64,000 bases of DNA from Actinoplanes italicus (GTDB lineage Bacteria > Actinomycetota > Actinomycetes > Mycobacteriales > Micromonosporaceae): contig NZ_PVMZ01000015.1 of assembly GCF_003001815.1 (NCBI RefSeq), positions 124,001 to 188,000 on the forward strand, read 5' to 3'. Positions 25,539 to 33,912 of this stretch are shown piece after piece. Made by a program: the position numbers and the translations under genes. Numbering within the stretch: position 1 is the first letter of the stretch; every line of letters begins with the position of its first letter. Below the pieces are notes generated by a model. The model ran no database searches, was not told the origin of the DNA, and was given only the letters and a program-made list of their open reading frames with translations.

Positions 25539-25552
25539 TAGAACGAGTTCTA
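25539..25552. promoter_or_regulatory. KstR-type operator (exact)
   Basis: TAGAACGAGTTCTA fits TnnAACnnGTTnnA and ends 10 bp before the start of the Rv3531c-like gene at 25563. Confidence 0.85.
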
Positions 25553-25562
25553 TCGTCGGAGG

Positions 25563-26693
25563 GTGCTCACCAGACCGTTCGCGGAAGCGATCCAGGAGGC
25601 CGAGCGGGTCATCACCGGTGCCCCGCACGTGCAGGACGAACAGGATCTCGTCGAGGGCTACGACTACCTGGCCGGCAGCATCCGCGCGTCGGTGCAGATG
25701 GCCTGGGCCTACGAGCGGGACTTCCCCTATTTCGTACGATCCACCGGCCCGTACACCAAGATGGGCCTGGATAATCCGGACACCCTGTACTTCCACGCGT
25801 GGCTGCGCGACGACGCCGAGTACGTGATCACCGGGCAGCGCGGCACCACGGTGGACCTCAGCTTCCAGATCCTCGACGGCGACTATTCGCCGATCCAGGT
25901 GCCCGGCAGTCTGGCCGCGTTCGACGACCGCCGCATCGACATCGAGCCCGACGGCTCGTACCGGCTGTATCTCGGGCCGGGCCTGAAGGGCGCCGGGATG
26001 CTGGTGGTCCGGGAGGTCTTCAGTGACTGGGCCGGCGAGCGGCCCGGAATGCTGCGCATCCAGCGTGCGGATCGCATCGGTGCGGCCCCACCCTCGCCCA
26101 CGCTGGATGCGCTGACCAAGCGGTACGGCGTGGCCGGCAAGATCCTGATCAGCCGGCTGCGCACGTTCCTCGCCTTCGCCGAGCGGTTCTACCTCGGGCT
26201 GCCGGTCAACACGCTCACCGTGCCACGGTCCACGCCGGGCGGGCTGACCACCCAGTTCTCCTCGGTCGGCCACTACGACCTGCAGGACGACCAGGCGATG
26301 ATCGTCACCGTCCCGGCCAGCGACGCGCCCTACCAGGGCATTCAGCTGGGCAGCATGTGGTACGTGTCGCTCGACTACATCAACCGTCAGACGAGCCTCA
26401 CGCGTGACCAGGCGAGGATCGACCCGGACGGGATGATCCGGTACGTGATCAGCGAGCGCGACCCGCACGTCGCGAACTGGCTGGAACGCACCGGGCACCG
26501 CCGCGGATACGTGCAGCTGCGCTGGCAGCGGCTGTCGCGCGAACTGACCGAGGCGGACGGGCCGACGGTCGACATCGTGGCGGTCGACGACCTGCCGAAG
26601 GTGCTCCCCCACTACACGCCGATCGGGCCTCACGCCTGGCGCGAACGGATCGCCGCGCGGCAGGCCGCGACCGCGGCCCGGATGCTGGGCTGA
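25563..26693 (+). CDS. DUF1214-type protein, Rv3531c-like
   Basis: A 376-residue protein with a C-terminal segment typical of DUF1214 (YQGIQLGSMWYVSLDYINRQ, DGMIRYVISERDPHVANWLE). Length, order of the following SDR and sulfotransferase-like genes, and the KstR box reproduce the Rv3531c-Rv3530c-Rv3529c operon of the mycobacterial cholesterol regulon. The biochemical role of Rv3531c is not known to me; it might bind or transform a side-chain intermediate. GTG 25563 sits 10 bp after an exact operator, leaving little leader, so transcription may begin almost at the start codon. Confidence 0.82.
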   Translation: MLTRPFAEAIQEAERVITGAPHVQDEQDLVEGYDYLAGSIRASVQMAWAYERDFPYFVRSTGPYTKMGLDNPDTLYFHAWLRDDAEYVITGQRGTTVDLSFQILDGDYSPIQVPGSLAAFDDRRIDIEPDGSYRLYLGPGLKGAGMLVVREVFSDWAGERPGMLRIQRADRIGAAPPSPTLDALTKRYGVAGKILISRLRTFLAFAERFYLGLPVNTLTVPRSTPGGLTTQFSSVGHYDLQDDQAMIVTVPASDAPYQGIQLGSMWYVSLDYINRQTSLTRDQARIDPDGMIRYVISERDPHVANWLERTGHRRGYVQLRWQRLSRELTEADGPTVDIVAVDDLPKVLPHYTPIGPHAWRERIAARQAATAARMLG

Positions 26694-26697
26694 GCCG

Positions 26698-27465
26698 ATG
26701 CTGCTCGAGGATCGGGTGGTCGTGGTGGCCGGGGTCGGGCCGGGGCTCGGCACTTCGATCGCGGTGCGGGCGGCAGGACAAGGCGCCTCCGTGGTGCTCG
26801 TGGCCCGTACCGAATCGGTGGTCAAGGATCTGGCGGCGAGCATCGGCGACCGTGCCCTCGCCGCACCCGCCGATCTCACCGACGACGTCGCGGTCCAACG
26901 GACGGTGGAACGGACGCTCGCCGAGTTCGGGCGCATCGACGTGCTGGTGCACAACGCGTTCGCGATGCCGCCGATGAGCAGCCTCGGCAGGGTCGATCTC
27001 GCGTCGGTGGGCGAGTCTTTCGAGGTCAACGTACTCGCGGCGCTGCGGACGATCCGGCACGTCACACCGGCGCTGATCGAGTCGCGCGGTGCGATCGTGG
27101 TGGTCAACTCGGCGGTGCTGCGGCACTCGCGGAAGCCGTTCGGGCCGTATCGGCTGACCAAGGCCGCCCTGCTCGCGGCGACACAGAACCTGGCCACCGA
27201 ACTCGGGCCCAAGGGGGTGCGGGTCAACTCGGTGGCGCCCGGCTGGATCTGGGCGGATCAGTTGCGTGGCTGGTTCGAGTTCCAGGCGGCGCGGCGCGGG
27301 GTGCCGGCGCGGCAGATCTACGACGAGGTGGCGGCCACGACCGACCTGCGGCGGCTGCCGGAACCCGACGAGATCGCCGACGCGATCCTGTTCCTGGCCT
27401 CGGATCTGGCTCGCGGCGTCACGGGAGCGTGCCTCGACGTGAACTGCGGGGAGTTCCACCATTGA
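26698..27465 (+). CDS. SDR oxidoreductase, Rv3530c-like
   Basis: A 255-residue SDR: cofactor motif GVGPGLGTS (near residue 12), VHNAF in place of NNAG, catalytic Ser in VVNSAVL, YRLTKAAL, and RGVTGACLDVNCGEFHH at the end. The altered NNAG (HNAF) is a feature of this subgroup. It is four bases after the Rv3531c-like gene and overlaps the next gene's TTG start. It presumably oxidises a hydroxyl on a sterol intermediate together with its neighbours. Confidence 0.85.
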   Translation: MLLEDRVVVVAGVGPGLGTSIAVRAAGQGASVVLVARTESVVKDLAASIGDRALAAPADLTDDVAVQRTVERTLAEFGRIDVLVHNAFAMPPMSSLGRVDLASVGESFEVNVLAALRTIRHVTPALIESRGAIVVVNSAVLRHSRKPFGPYRLTKAALLAATQNLATELGPKGVRVNSVAPGWIWADQLRGWFEFQAARRGVPARQIYDEVAATTDLRRLPEPDEIADAILFLASDLARGVTGACLDVNCGEFHH

Positions 27466-28583
27466 CCACCACGTCACGGACCGATGTCGGAGGCTTCGAC
27501 GACCTGCACGCGTCGGCGACCCGGCTGACCGGGCTGGACGACTTCGGGGGCGGTGACGATTACGCCGAAGGACTGCGGGTGCTGCTCTCGTCGTACGCCG
27601 GCGAAGCGGCCCTGACCCCCTCCGGAAGCAAGCGGACCAGGGGCCTGTTGCGCGGCGCCCTGGTCTCCCGGCTTCTCGCCGAGGCGGCGTGGCAGCAGTT
27701 CCCGGAGCACGCCGCCGTGGTGCTGCCCCGGCCGGTGTTCGTCACCGGCCTGCCGCGCACCGGGACGACCGCGTTGCACCGGCTGCTCACCGCCGATCCC
27801 GCGCATCAGGGCCCTGAGCTGTGGCTGACCGAGGTCCCGCAGCCGCGCCCGCCGCGTGCCGAGTGGGAGTCGCATCCGGTCTATCTCGTGCTGCGGGACG
27901 CGTATCAGGGCCTCGGCCTCGATGGGGTGCACCACATGGGACCGGGGCAGGTGGAGGAGTGCTGGCGGCTGCTGTGCCAATCGATGACGTCGGTGTCGTT
28001 CGAGTGCACCGCTCACATCCCGTCCTACTCGCGCTGGCTGGCCGGGCACGACTGGACCGCCGCGTACCGCCGGCACCGCCGCAATCTGCAGCTGATCGGC
28101 CTCCACGACCAGGCTCGGCGGTGGGTGCTCAAGAACCCGAGCCACCTGTTCGCTCTCGACGCCCTGTTCGCGGCCTATCCCGACGCCGTCGTGATCCAGA
28201 CGCACCGCGATCCACGAACGGTGATCGCCTCGGTGTGCAGCCTCAACGAACGTGCCTCGGCCGGCTGGTCGACGGTCTTCAGCGGTCCGGTCGTCGGCGC
28301 GGCGCAGCTGTCGCTGTGGTCCCGCGGGCTGCGGCGCTTCCGCGCCGACCGGGCCCGCTACGACGCATCGCGGTTCATCGACGTACGCCACGAGGACCTG
28401 GTGGCCGATCCGTTGCGCACGGTCGAGACCATCTACGAACGCCTGGGGTCACGGTTGGCGGGTCCGGCCAGGTCAGCGGTGCTTCAAACCATCGAGGTGG
28501 GTACGCCCAAAGCCGACCACACCTACGACGCGTCGGCCTACGGGCTCACTCCGGACGTGGTGGACCGGGCTTTCAGACCCTGA
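27462..28583 (+). CDS. Sulfotransferase-fold protein, Rv3529c-like
   Basis: A 373-residue protein with the PAPS 5'-phosphosulfate loop GLPRTGTTALHRLL (about residues 95-108), 3'-phosphate region HRDPRTVIASVCS and RHEDLVADP. This is the actinobacterial sulfotransferase family that accompanies Rv3531c and Rv3530c under KstR. TTG 27462 overlaps the upstream stop (ATTGA) and is preferred to GTG 27429, which would overlap the SDR by 37 bp. Whether it sulfates a sterol or uses the fold for a CoA-linked reaction is unknown. Confidence 0.82.
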   Translation: MTTTSRTDVGGFDDLHASATRLTGLDDFGGGDDYAEGLRVLLSSYAGEAALTPSGSKRTRGLLRGALVSRLLAEAAWQQFPEHAAVVLPRPVFVTGLPRTGTTALHRLLTADPAHQGPELWLTEVPQPRPPRAEWESHPVYLVLRDAYQGLGLDGVHHMGPGQVEECWRLLCQSMTSVSFECTAHIPSYSRWLAGHDWTAAYRRHRRNLQLIGLHDQARRWVLKNPSHLFALDALFAAYPDAVVIQTHRDPRTVIASVCSLNERASAGWSTVFSGPVVGAAQLSLWSRGLRRFRADRARYDASRFIDVRHEDLVADPLRTVETIYERLGSRLAGPARSAVLQTIEVGTPKADHTYDASAYGLTPDVVDRAFRP

Positions 28584-28593
28584 TGACACTCGT

Positions 28594-28606
28594 CCGAAAG
28601 TTTCGG
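28594..28606. promoter_or_regulatory. LacI-type palindrome CCGAAAGTTTCGG
   Basis: A perfect 13-bp palindrome just after the sulfotransferase gene stop. The CGAAAnTTTCG form is known for LacI-family repressors of xylan or chitin genes in actinomycetes. It lies 338 bp upstream of a secreted CE4 esterase, so the link is tentative. Apart from this site, the related site at 28664 and the promoter at 28746, nothing else is seen in 28584-28943. Confidence 0.5.
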
Positions 28607-28663
28607 GATTGCGGGCTGTAACAGTTTCGGTCGACTCGGCTGAGGCTCGCTTCCCCACTCCAT

Positions 28664-28677
28664 TGAAACGTTTTCTA
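28664..28677. promoter_or_regulatory. GAAACGTTTTC site, LacI-like or degenerate KstR-like
   Basis: TGAAACGTTTTCTA matches the KstR pattern with one mismatch in the GTT core, and also looks like a LacI-family GAAACGTTTTC operator. It is 69 bp upstream of a good promoter for the CE4 gene. The second reading suits the neighbour better. Confidence 0.4.
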
Positions 28678-28722
28678 GCTGCGCCTTTCCGCCGCACCGC
28701 CGTACCGTCGCGCCAATTTTGA

Positions 28723-28775
28723 TTCCGGTATGTTTCCGGAAGTTGTTGACAGTGTGGTCCGCGCCACTTGATACT
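28723..28775 (+). promoter_or_regulatory. Sigma-70-type promoter with inverted repeat upstream
   Basis: TTGACA (28746-28751) and GATACT (28770-28775) are separated by 18 bp, a strong housekeeping promoter for the CE4 gene. An inverted repeat TTCCGG/CCGGAA (28723-28728, 28736-28741) ends four bases before the -35 hexamer and may be an operator. Confidence 0.6.
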
Positions 28776-28943
28776 CGGCGGCGGGAGGGAATCGCCGTAC
28801 ATCGATTCGCTTCCGTCCCCCATCGACACGGACTCCGACGCGCACCTGGATTCCCCGCCAGGCGTCATGTCCGTGTCACCCGTCCCCACCAGCGGCGCGC
28901 CGGACCAGCGGCCGGCGCGCCGCTAACCTCGAGGAGAACCGTC

Positions 28944-29927
28944 ATGTGGAGACGCCTGATGATCACCGGGCTCGCCGCCGTCGCGGCCGCCACCGGCTTC
29001 GTGGCCGCCGAGACCAACCCGGCGCCGTCCCAGGCCGCCGCCTGCAACGGCTACGTCGGGCTCACGTTCGATGACGGCCCACGGGCGGGCAACACCCAGA
29101 ACCTGCTCGCGGCTCTGCGCAACAACGGGCTCCGGGCCACCATGTTCAACCAGGGCCAGTACGCCGCCTCGAACCCCGCGCTCGTCCGCGCCCAGGTCGA
29201 CGCCGGCATGTGGGTCGCCAACCACAGCTACACCCACCCCCACATGACCCAGCTCAGCCAGGCCCAGATGGACTCGGAGATCTCCCGGACCCAGTCGGCG
29301 ATCTCCTCGGCCGGCGGCGGCACCCCCAGACTGTTCCGCCCGCCGTACGGCGAAACCAACTCGACGCTGCGCGCGGTCCAGCAGAAATACGGCCTCACCG
29401 AGATCATCTGGGACGTCGATTCGCAGGACTGGAACAACGCCAGCACCGACGCCATCGTCGCGGCCGCCGCCCGCCTCACCAACGGGCAGGTCATCCTGAT
29501 GCACGACTGGCCGGCCAACACGGTCGCCGCCATCCCCCGGATCGCCCAGGGCCTGTCCTCGCGCGGCCTGTGCGCCGGCATGATCTCCCCGTCGACCGGC
29601 CGGGCCGTCGCCCCCGACGGCGGCACCACCCCGACCACCCCGACCACACCGCCGCCCGGCGGTGGCAGCTGCACCGCGACACTCTCGGCCGGCCAGACCT
29701 TCGGCGACCGTTTCAACCTCAACGTCGCGGTCTCCGGGTCGAGCAACTGGACCGTCACCCTCAACCTGAACGGCAGTCAGCGCATCCAGAACAGCTGGAA
29801 CGCCTCGGTCAGCGGCACGAGCGGTTCGGTCACCGCGCGGCCGAACGGCAGCGGCAACAACTTCGGCGTGACGATCCTGGCCAACGGCTCCTGGACCTGG
29901 CCGAGCGTCTCGTGCGCATCCGCCTGA
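28944..29927 (+). CDS. Secreted CE4 polysaccharide deacetylase (acetylxylan esterase type) with CBM2
   Basis: A 327-residue protein: a Sec signal peptide (residues 1-33, ending SQAAA), then a CE4 catalytic domain with TFDDGP, HSYTHPHM, RPPYGE, DVDSQDW and LMHDWP motifs, a Thr/Pro linker near residue 235 and a C-terminal family 2-like carbohydrate-binding module (CTATLSAGQTFGDRF to WTWPSVSCASA). The catalytic domain closely follows Streptomyces acetylxylan esterase. It removes acetyl groups from xylan, possibly chitin, outside the cell. ATG 28944 has a GAGGAGAA site. The gene ends in a strong hairpin. Confidence 0.9.
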   Translation: MWRRLMITGLAAVAAATGFVAAETNPAPSQAAACNGYVGLTFDDGPRAGNTQNLLAALRNNGLRATMFNQGQYAASNPALVRAQVDAGMWVANHSYTHPHMTQLSQAQMDSEISRTQSAISSAGGGTPRLFRPPYGETNSTLRAVQQKYGLTEIIWDVDSQDWNNASTDAIVAAAARLTNGQVILMHDWPANTVAAIPRIAQGLSSRGLCAGMISPSTGRAVAPDGGTTPTTPTTPPPGGGSCTATLSAGQTFGDRFNLNVAVSGSSNWTVTLNLNGSQRIQNSWNASVSGTSGSVTARPNGSGNNFGVTILANGSWTWPSVSCASA

Positions 29928-29953
29928 CCTTGACCTGAACCGTTCTCCCGTGC

Positions 29954-29989
29954 CACGGCGCGGCGGCCCCGTCCGGCCGCCGCGCCGTG
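29954..29989 (+). terminator. Hairpin terminator after CE4 gene
   Basis: A perfect 15-bp GC stem (29954-29968 with 29975-29989) and six-base loop, 27 bp after the CE4 stop and followed by TTCGT. No long T-run, as usual for high-GC actinobacteria. Confidence 0.75.
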
Positions 29990-30057
29990 TTCGTCATCCC
30001 CCGGCCGCGGCCCGAATTCGCTTTCGACGGGCGCCTTTGTCGTGCCAGGCTCGCCCG

Positions 30058-30831
30058 ATGGCCGCACCGAACGACTCGCTCGGCAACCGGATGAAGGCGT
30101 ACGAGCGGGTCACCCGCACCGTTCTCCCGCCGCGCACCCACACGATCGTCCGGGCCGACGGGCGCGCCTTCCACACCTACCTGCGGGACTCGGTCAAGCC
30201 GTTCGACCTCGACTTCGTCGCCGACATGGACCGGGTCGCCACGGAACTGTGCGAGCAGGTCGCCGGAACGGTCCTCGCCTACACCCAGTCGGACGAGATC
30301 AGCCTGCTGCTCACCGACTTCGGCGGACGCGACACGCAGCCGTGGTTCGGCGGCGAGGTGCAGAAGATCGTGTCCACGGTGGCCGCGATCGCCACCGCCG
30401 CGCTGGGCGCGCGCCGGCCGGGGCGGCCCGCAACCTTCGACGCTCGTGTGTTCACCGTCGCCGACCCGGTCGACGTCGCGAACTACTTCATATGGCGGCA
30501 GCGCGACGCCGTCCGCAACTCGATCGCGATGGCCGCCCAGGCACACTTCCCGCACCGGCGGTTGCAGGGTGTGCACAGCGGCGGCATGCAGGAGCTGCTC
30601 TGGTCCGAGGCCGGCGTCAACTGGAACGACTACCCGGCAGGCGTCAGACGCGGCCGGGTGGTGACGAAGGTCAGCGGCGAGAAGGAGTTCACCTACACCC
30701 ACCAGCGCACCGGCGAGGAACGGACGGTGACCGCCCGGCGTTCCTGGTGGCAGGTGGCCGACGCACCTCACTTCACCGTCGCGGCCCTGCTCGCCGGCAC
30801 GATCCCGCCGATCGCGTCCGGGGGCGCGTAG
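30058..30831 (+). CDS. Thg1-like protein (tRNA-His guanylyltransferase family)
   Basis: A 257-residue protein with the polymerase-like metal motif HTIVRADGRAFHTYLR (near residue 30), the second carboxylate in YTQSDEISLLL (near residue 85), IWRQRDAVRNSIAMAAQAHF and LLWSEAGVNWNDYP. These are the signatures of Thg1 and Thg1-like proteins, which add nucleotides 3'-to-5' at tRNA 5' ends. Bacterial members usually repair truncated tRNAs rather than add G-1 to tRNA-His. ATG 30058 lacks a strong ribosome site. It stands alone between the CE4 gene and the ABC exporter. Confidence 0.88.
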   Translation: MAAPNDSLGNRMKAYERVTRTVLPPRTHTIVRADGRAFHTYLRDSVKPFDLDFVADMDRVATELCEQVAGTVLAYTQSDEISLLLTDFGGRDTQPWFGGEVQKIVSTVAAIATAALGARRPGRPATFDARVFTVADPVDVANYFIWRQRDAVRNSIAMAAQAHFPHRRLQGVHSGGMQELLWSEAGVNWNDYPAGVRRGRVVTKVSGEKEFTYTHQRTGEERTVTARRSWWQVADAPHFTVAALLAGTIPPIASGGA

Positions 30832-30850
30832 CGCGTACCGGATAAATGGA

Positions 30851-30881
30851 TTGACCTGAACCCAAGGTGAGGTGGCAGCTT
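30851..30881 (+). promoter_or_regulatory. Possible MerR-type promoter of the ABC exporter
   Basis: A TTGACC -35 is followed by an imperfect dyad ACCTGAAC/GGTGAGGT (6 of 8 pairs) and a weak -10 CAGCTT about 19 bp away, the long-spacer layout typical of MerR-activated efflux genes. The transcript would begin about at ATG 30888. Confidence 0.35.
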
Positions 30882-30887
30882 CGGGGC

Positions 30888-32774
30888 ATGAGCATGGAAG
30901 TCGCGGCCTGGAATTCGATGTGGCACGCCATGAACCGGCAGGACGACAAGCGGCCTTTCTCGAGAGCGACGCTACGCCGCATTCTCGCGCTGGCACGACC
31001 ACAGCGGCGGATGCTGGCCGGGTTCCTGCTGCTCAGCGTGGTGACGGCGTTCCTCGCGGTGGCCACGCCGGTGCTGGCGGGGCAGGTGGTCAACGCGATC
31101 GTCGACTCCAGGGACCAGCGGCTGGTGATCACGCTGGCCATCGGGATCGCGGTGATCGCGCTGACCGAGGCGGGTCTGGGGCTGGTGCAGCGAGGGCTCT
31201 CGGCGCGCATCGGTGAGGGGCTCATCCTCGAGCTGCGCACCCGGGTCTTCGATCACGTGCAGCGGATGCCGGTCGCATTCTTCACCCGCACGCGGACGGG
31301 TGCGCTGGTCAGCCGGCTCAACAACGACGTGATCGGTGCGCAGCGGGCGTTCAGCGACACCCTGTCCGGCGTGGTCGGCAATCTGGTCGCGCTGGTGCTG
31401 ACGCTGATCGTGATGATCGGCATCTCGTGGCAGATCACCGTGCTGGCGCTGCTGCTGTTGCCGGTGTTCGTGCTGCCGGCGCGGCGGATGGGCGGGCGGC
31501 TGGCCGGTATGGAGCGGGAGGCGGCCGAGCACAACGCGGCGATGAACACGCAGATGACCGAGCGGTTCTCGGCGCCGGGCGCGACGCTGGTGAAACTCTA
31601 CGGCGACCCGGCGGCGGAGTCGGCCGAGTTCGCGGCCCGGGCCCGCCGGGTGCGTGACATCGGCATCCGGACGGCGATGGCGCAGTGGGCGTTCCTGACC
31701 GCGCTGACGAGTGTGTCGGCGGTGGCGATCGCGCTGGTCTACGGTCTGGGCGGCTTCTACGCACTGCAGGGACGGCTCGAGCCGGGCGCCGTGGTGGCCC
31801 TGGCGATCCTGCTGACCAGGCTGTATGCGCCGCTGACGAGTCTGGCGAGCGCACGGGTCGAGGTGATGAGCGCGCTGGTCAGCTTCGAGCGGGTGTTCGA
31901 GGTGCTCGACCTGAGGCCACTGATCGAGGAGAAGCCGGAGGCGCAGCCGGTGCCGGACGGCCCGGTGTCGGTGGAGTTCGACGACGTCCGGTTCGCCTAT
32001 CCGTCGGCCGACAAGGTGTCGCTGGCCTCGCTGGAGGAGGTGGCCACCCTGGACACCCGTGGTGGTGACGAGGTGCTGCACGGTGTCTCGTTCCGGGCCG
32101 AGCCGGGGCAGATGGTGGCGCTGGTCGGTTCGTCGGGTGCCGGCAAGTCGACGATGGCGAGCCTGCTGCCGCGGCTGTACGACGCGGGCGAGGGTGCGGT
32201 GCGGCTGGCCGGGGTGGACGTCCGGGACCTGAGCGCCGCCTCGCTACGCCGGACGCTGGGCATGGTCACTCAGGACGGTCACCTGTTCCACGAGTCGGTG
32301 CGGGCCAATCTGCTGCTGGCCCGGCCGTCCGCGTCCGAGGACGAGTTGTGGGACGTGCTGCGCCGCGCCCACATCGCCGATCTGATCGAGTCGCTGCCGG
32401 ACGGGCTGGACACGGTGGTCGGCGAGCGCGGGTACCGGCTGTCGGGCGGGGAGCGGCAGCGGCTGACGATCGCCCGGCTGCTGCTGGCGCGACCGCGGGT
32501 GGTGGTGCTCGACGAGGCGACCGCGCATCTGGACTCGACGTCCGAGCAGGCGGTGCAGGCCGCGCTCGGTGAGGCGCTGAACGGGCGGACCGCGGTGGTG
32601 ATCGCGCACCGGTTGTCGACGGTCCGGGCGGCCGACCAGATCCTGGTCGTCGAGGGCGGGCGGGTCGTCGAGCGGGGCACGCACACCGATCTGCTGGCGG
32701 CAGGCGGCCGTTACGAGCAGCTGTATCGCACCCAGTTCAGTGAGACGTCGCCGCGCGCCGCAACGCGGGGGTGA
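30888..32774 (+). CDS. ABC exporter, fused transmembrane and ATPase domains
   Basis: A 628-residue half-transporter: six predicted membrane helices in residues about 35-310 (LAGFLLLSVVTAFLAVATPVLAG, ALVLTLIVMIGISW), then an ATPase with Walker A GSSGAGKST, Q-loop VTQDGHLF, signature LSGGERQR and Walker B VVVLDEAT, H-loop AHRL. It would act as a homodimer exporting a drug or lipid. ATG 30888 is chosen over GTG 30867. Loops such as ASLEEVATLDTRGG before Walker A are unusual extra sequence. Its 3' end overlaps the convergent secreted protein gene by 38 bp. Confidence 0.88.
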   Translation: MSMEVAAWNSMWHAMNRQDDKRPFSRATLRRILALARPQRRMLAGFLLLSVVTAFLAVATPVLAGQVVNAIVDSRDQRLVITLAIGIAVIALTEAGLGLVQRGLSARIGEGLILELRTRVFDHVQRMPVAFFTRTRTGALVSRLNNDVIGAQRAFSDTLSGVVGNLVALVLTLIVMIGISWQITVLALLLLPVFVLPARRMGGRLAGMEREAAEHNAAMNTQMTERFSAPGATLVKLYGDPAAESAEFAARARRVRDIGIRTAMAQWAFLTALTSVSAVAIALVYGLGGFYALQGRLEPGAVVALAILLTRLYAPLTSLASARVEVMSALVSFERVFEVLDLRPLIEEKPEAQPVPDGPVSVEFDDVRFAYPSADKVSLASLEEVATLDTRGGDEVLHGVSFRAEPGQMVALVGSSGAGKSTMASLLPRLYDAGEGAVRLAGVDVRDLSAASLRRTLGMVTQDGHLFHESVRANLLLARPSASEDELWDVLRRAHIADLIESLPDGLDTVVGERGYRLSGGERQRLTIARLLLARPRVVVLDEATAHLDSTSEQAVQAALGEALNGRTAVVIAHRLSTVRAADQILVVEGGRVVERGTHTDLLAAGGRYEQLYRTQFSETSPRAATRG

Positions 32775-33309
32775 TCAGCCGCTCGGTGACTACCGGGTCG
32801 CCGCTGGAGGTCTCCCATCCCGAGTCGGTGACCAGCACGAGCATCCCGGCGGTGTGGGCGACGGTGCCGTACGTGTGATGAGTGACCTGCTCGCCGACGT
32901 GTTCCCAGCGCTGGGTCCAGCGGAACGTCAGCCGGTCGGCCGACGAGCGCTCCAGCCGCCAGTCCGGGCAGCTCTTCAGCGCCTTGCGGAGTTTGCGCAG
33001 GTAACCGGTGGCGCCGTCGGCGCTGTGCTCGGCGACGTACTCCATGATCGCCTCGGGTCTGGTCTCGCCGATGACGGCGGTCACCGCCCGGTCGGCGAGC
33101 GGCGCCGGGGCGGTGAGCCCGCACGGCTTCGGCGGCCGCAGCTTCGGCCAGTCGTCGTGGTCGGTGTCCCGCGGTTCGGCGCCACCGAGGTCGGCGGGCT
33201 GGAGCATGGCCGTGTCGGGGATGCCGGCGGCCACGGCGGGCGGGGCACCGGCGACTCCCCCGGCGAGCACGGCCAGCGCGGTGGCCAGGAACACGCGCAC
33301 GACGAACAT
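32737..33309 (-). CDS. Secreted protein of unknown function
   Basis: A 190-residue protein with a Sec signal peptide (FVVRVFLATALAVLAGGVAGAPPAVAA, residues 2-28) and a mature domain with paired Cys (near residues 65 and 116) and Trp-rich strands. ATG 33309 follows GGGGGTGGC. The general layout (PADLGG...CG...ADRAVTAVIGET...GD-VVTERL) resembles a group of actinobacterial secreted proteins that includes the protein at 59396-60013, possibly sensor-domain-like. No catalytic motif recognised. Confidence 0.75.
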   Translation of the reverse strand: MFVVRVFLATALAVLAGGVAGAPPAVAAGIPDTAMLQPADLGGAEPRDTDHDDWPKLRPPKPCGLTAPAPLADRAVTAVIGETRPEAIMEYVAEHSADGATGYLRKLRKALKSCPDWRLERSSADRLTFRWTQRWEHVGEQVTHHTYGTVAHTAGMLVLVTDSGWETSSGDPVVTERLITPALRRAATSH

Positions 33310-33437
33310 GCCACCCCCAACGACCGGTCTGCCTATTTTCGACCCTACGCCCGGGTGGATGGTTCGCCGGGGCACATACCCGAATCGTGTGTTACGTTGG
33401 GCGTGTTGCAGTTCTGATTTTTGGAGATTTCTCTAGA

Positions 33438-33495
33438 CACCGACGTTTTCGGCGCCTGATGGGCAACTCGAGCCCACAGGCGTTTTTCGTCGGTG
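33438..33495 (+). promoter_or_regulatory. Structured 5' leader of the cold-shock gene
   Basis: A nested stem in the leader: CACCGACG (33438-33445) pairs with 33488-33495, CGCCTG (33453-33458) with 33477-33482, and GGGC (33461-33464) with 33472-33475. The long leader (at least 138 bases to the start codon) is typical of cspA-type genes, where RNA folding tunes translation with temperature. The rest of 33310-33575 holds no gene. Confidence 0.6.
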
Positions 33496-33575
33496 CCCGG
33501 TTTCCGGGGGTCATCAACGCGGCGACGCGGGGTTCCGCACGGTGCGGCGCTCCACCTGTCGGCAAGGAGAAAATC

Positions 33576-33779
33576 ATGGCCACCGGTGTCGTGAAGTGGT
33601 TCAACAGCGACAAGGGCTTCGGCTTCATCACCCAGGACAGTGGCGGTCCGGACGTCTTCGCCCACTTCTCCGCGATCGCGACGAGCGGCTTCCGCACGCT
33701 TGAGGAGAACCAGCGGGTGGAATTCGAGGTTGCGCAGGGCGCCAAGGGCCCGCAGGCGGAGAACATCCGCACGATCTGA
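33576..33779 (+). CDS. Cold-shock protein, CspA family
   Basis: A 67-residue single cold-shock domain with RNP1 KGFGFIT and RNP2 DVFAHFS; it binds single-stranded RNA/DNA as a chaperone. ATG 33576 follows AAGGAGA. The leader folds into a nested hairpin (33438-33495), and a strong intrinsic terminator follows at 33789-33828. It is monocistronic. Confidence 0.95.
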   Translation: MATGVVKWFNSDKGFGFITQDSGGPDVFAHFSAIATSGFRTLEENQRVEFEVAQGAKGPQAENIRTI

Positions 33780-33788
33780 CATTTTTGA

Positions 33789-33828
33789 ACGGGAGCGCGT
33801 GAAGAAAATTCATGCGCTCCCGTTTTTT
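33789..33828 (+). terminator. Intrinsic terminator of cold-shock gene
   Basis: A 10-bp stem ACGGGAGCGC (33789-33798) pairs with 33814-33823 and is followed by a run of six T. It is the clearest Rho-independent terminator in the window. Confidence 0.9.
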
Positions 33829-33912
33829 GTTTCCACATGGATCTCCGTGGACACGGCCGCATGCTTTAAACTTCCGGGTTGAAACCTCTGCCCGCACGGA
33901 AGGACTCGCAGC

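Noticed and set aside
28664..28677. KstR box for the CE4 gene
   Set aside because: One core base is wrong, it is about 265 bp from the start codon and the gene is not sterol related; a LacI-type site is the better reading.
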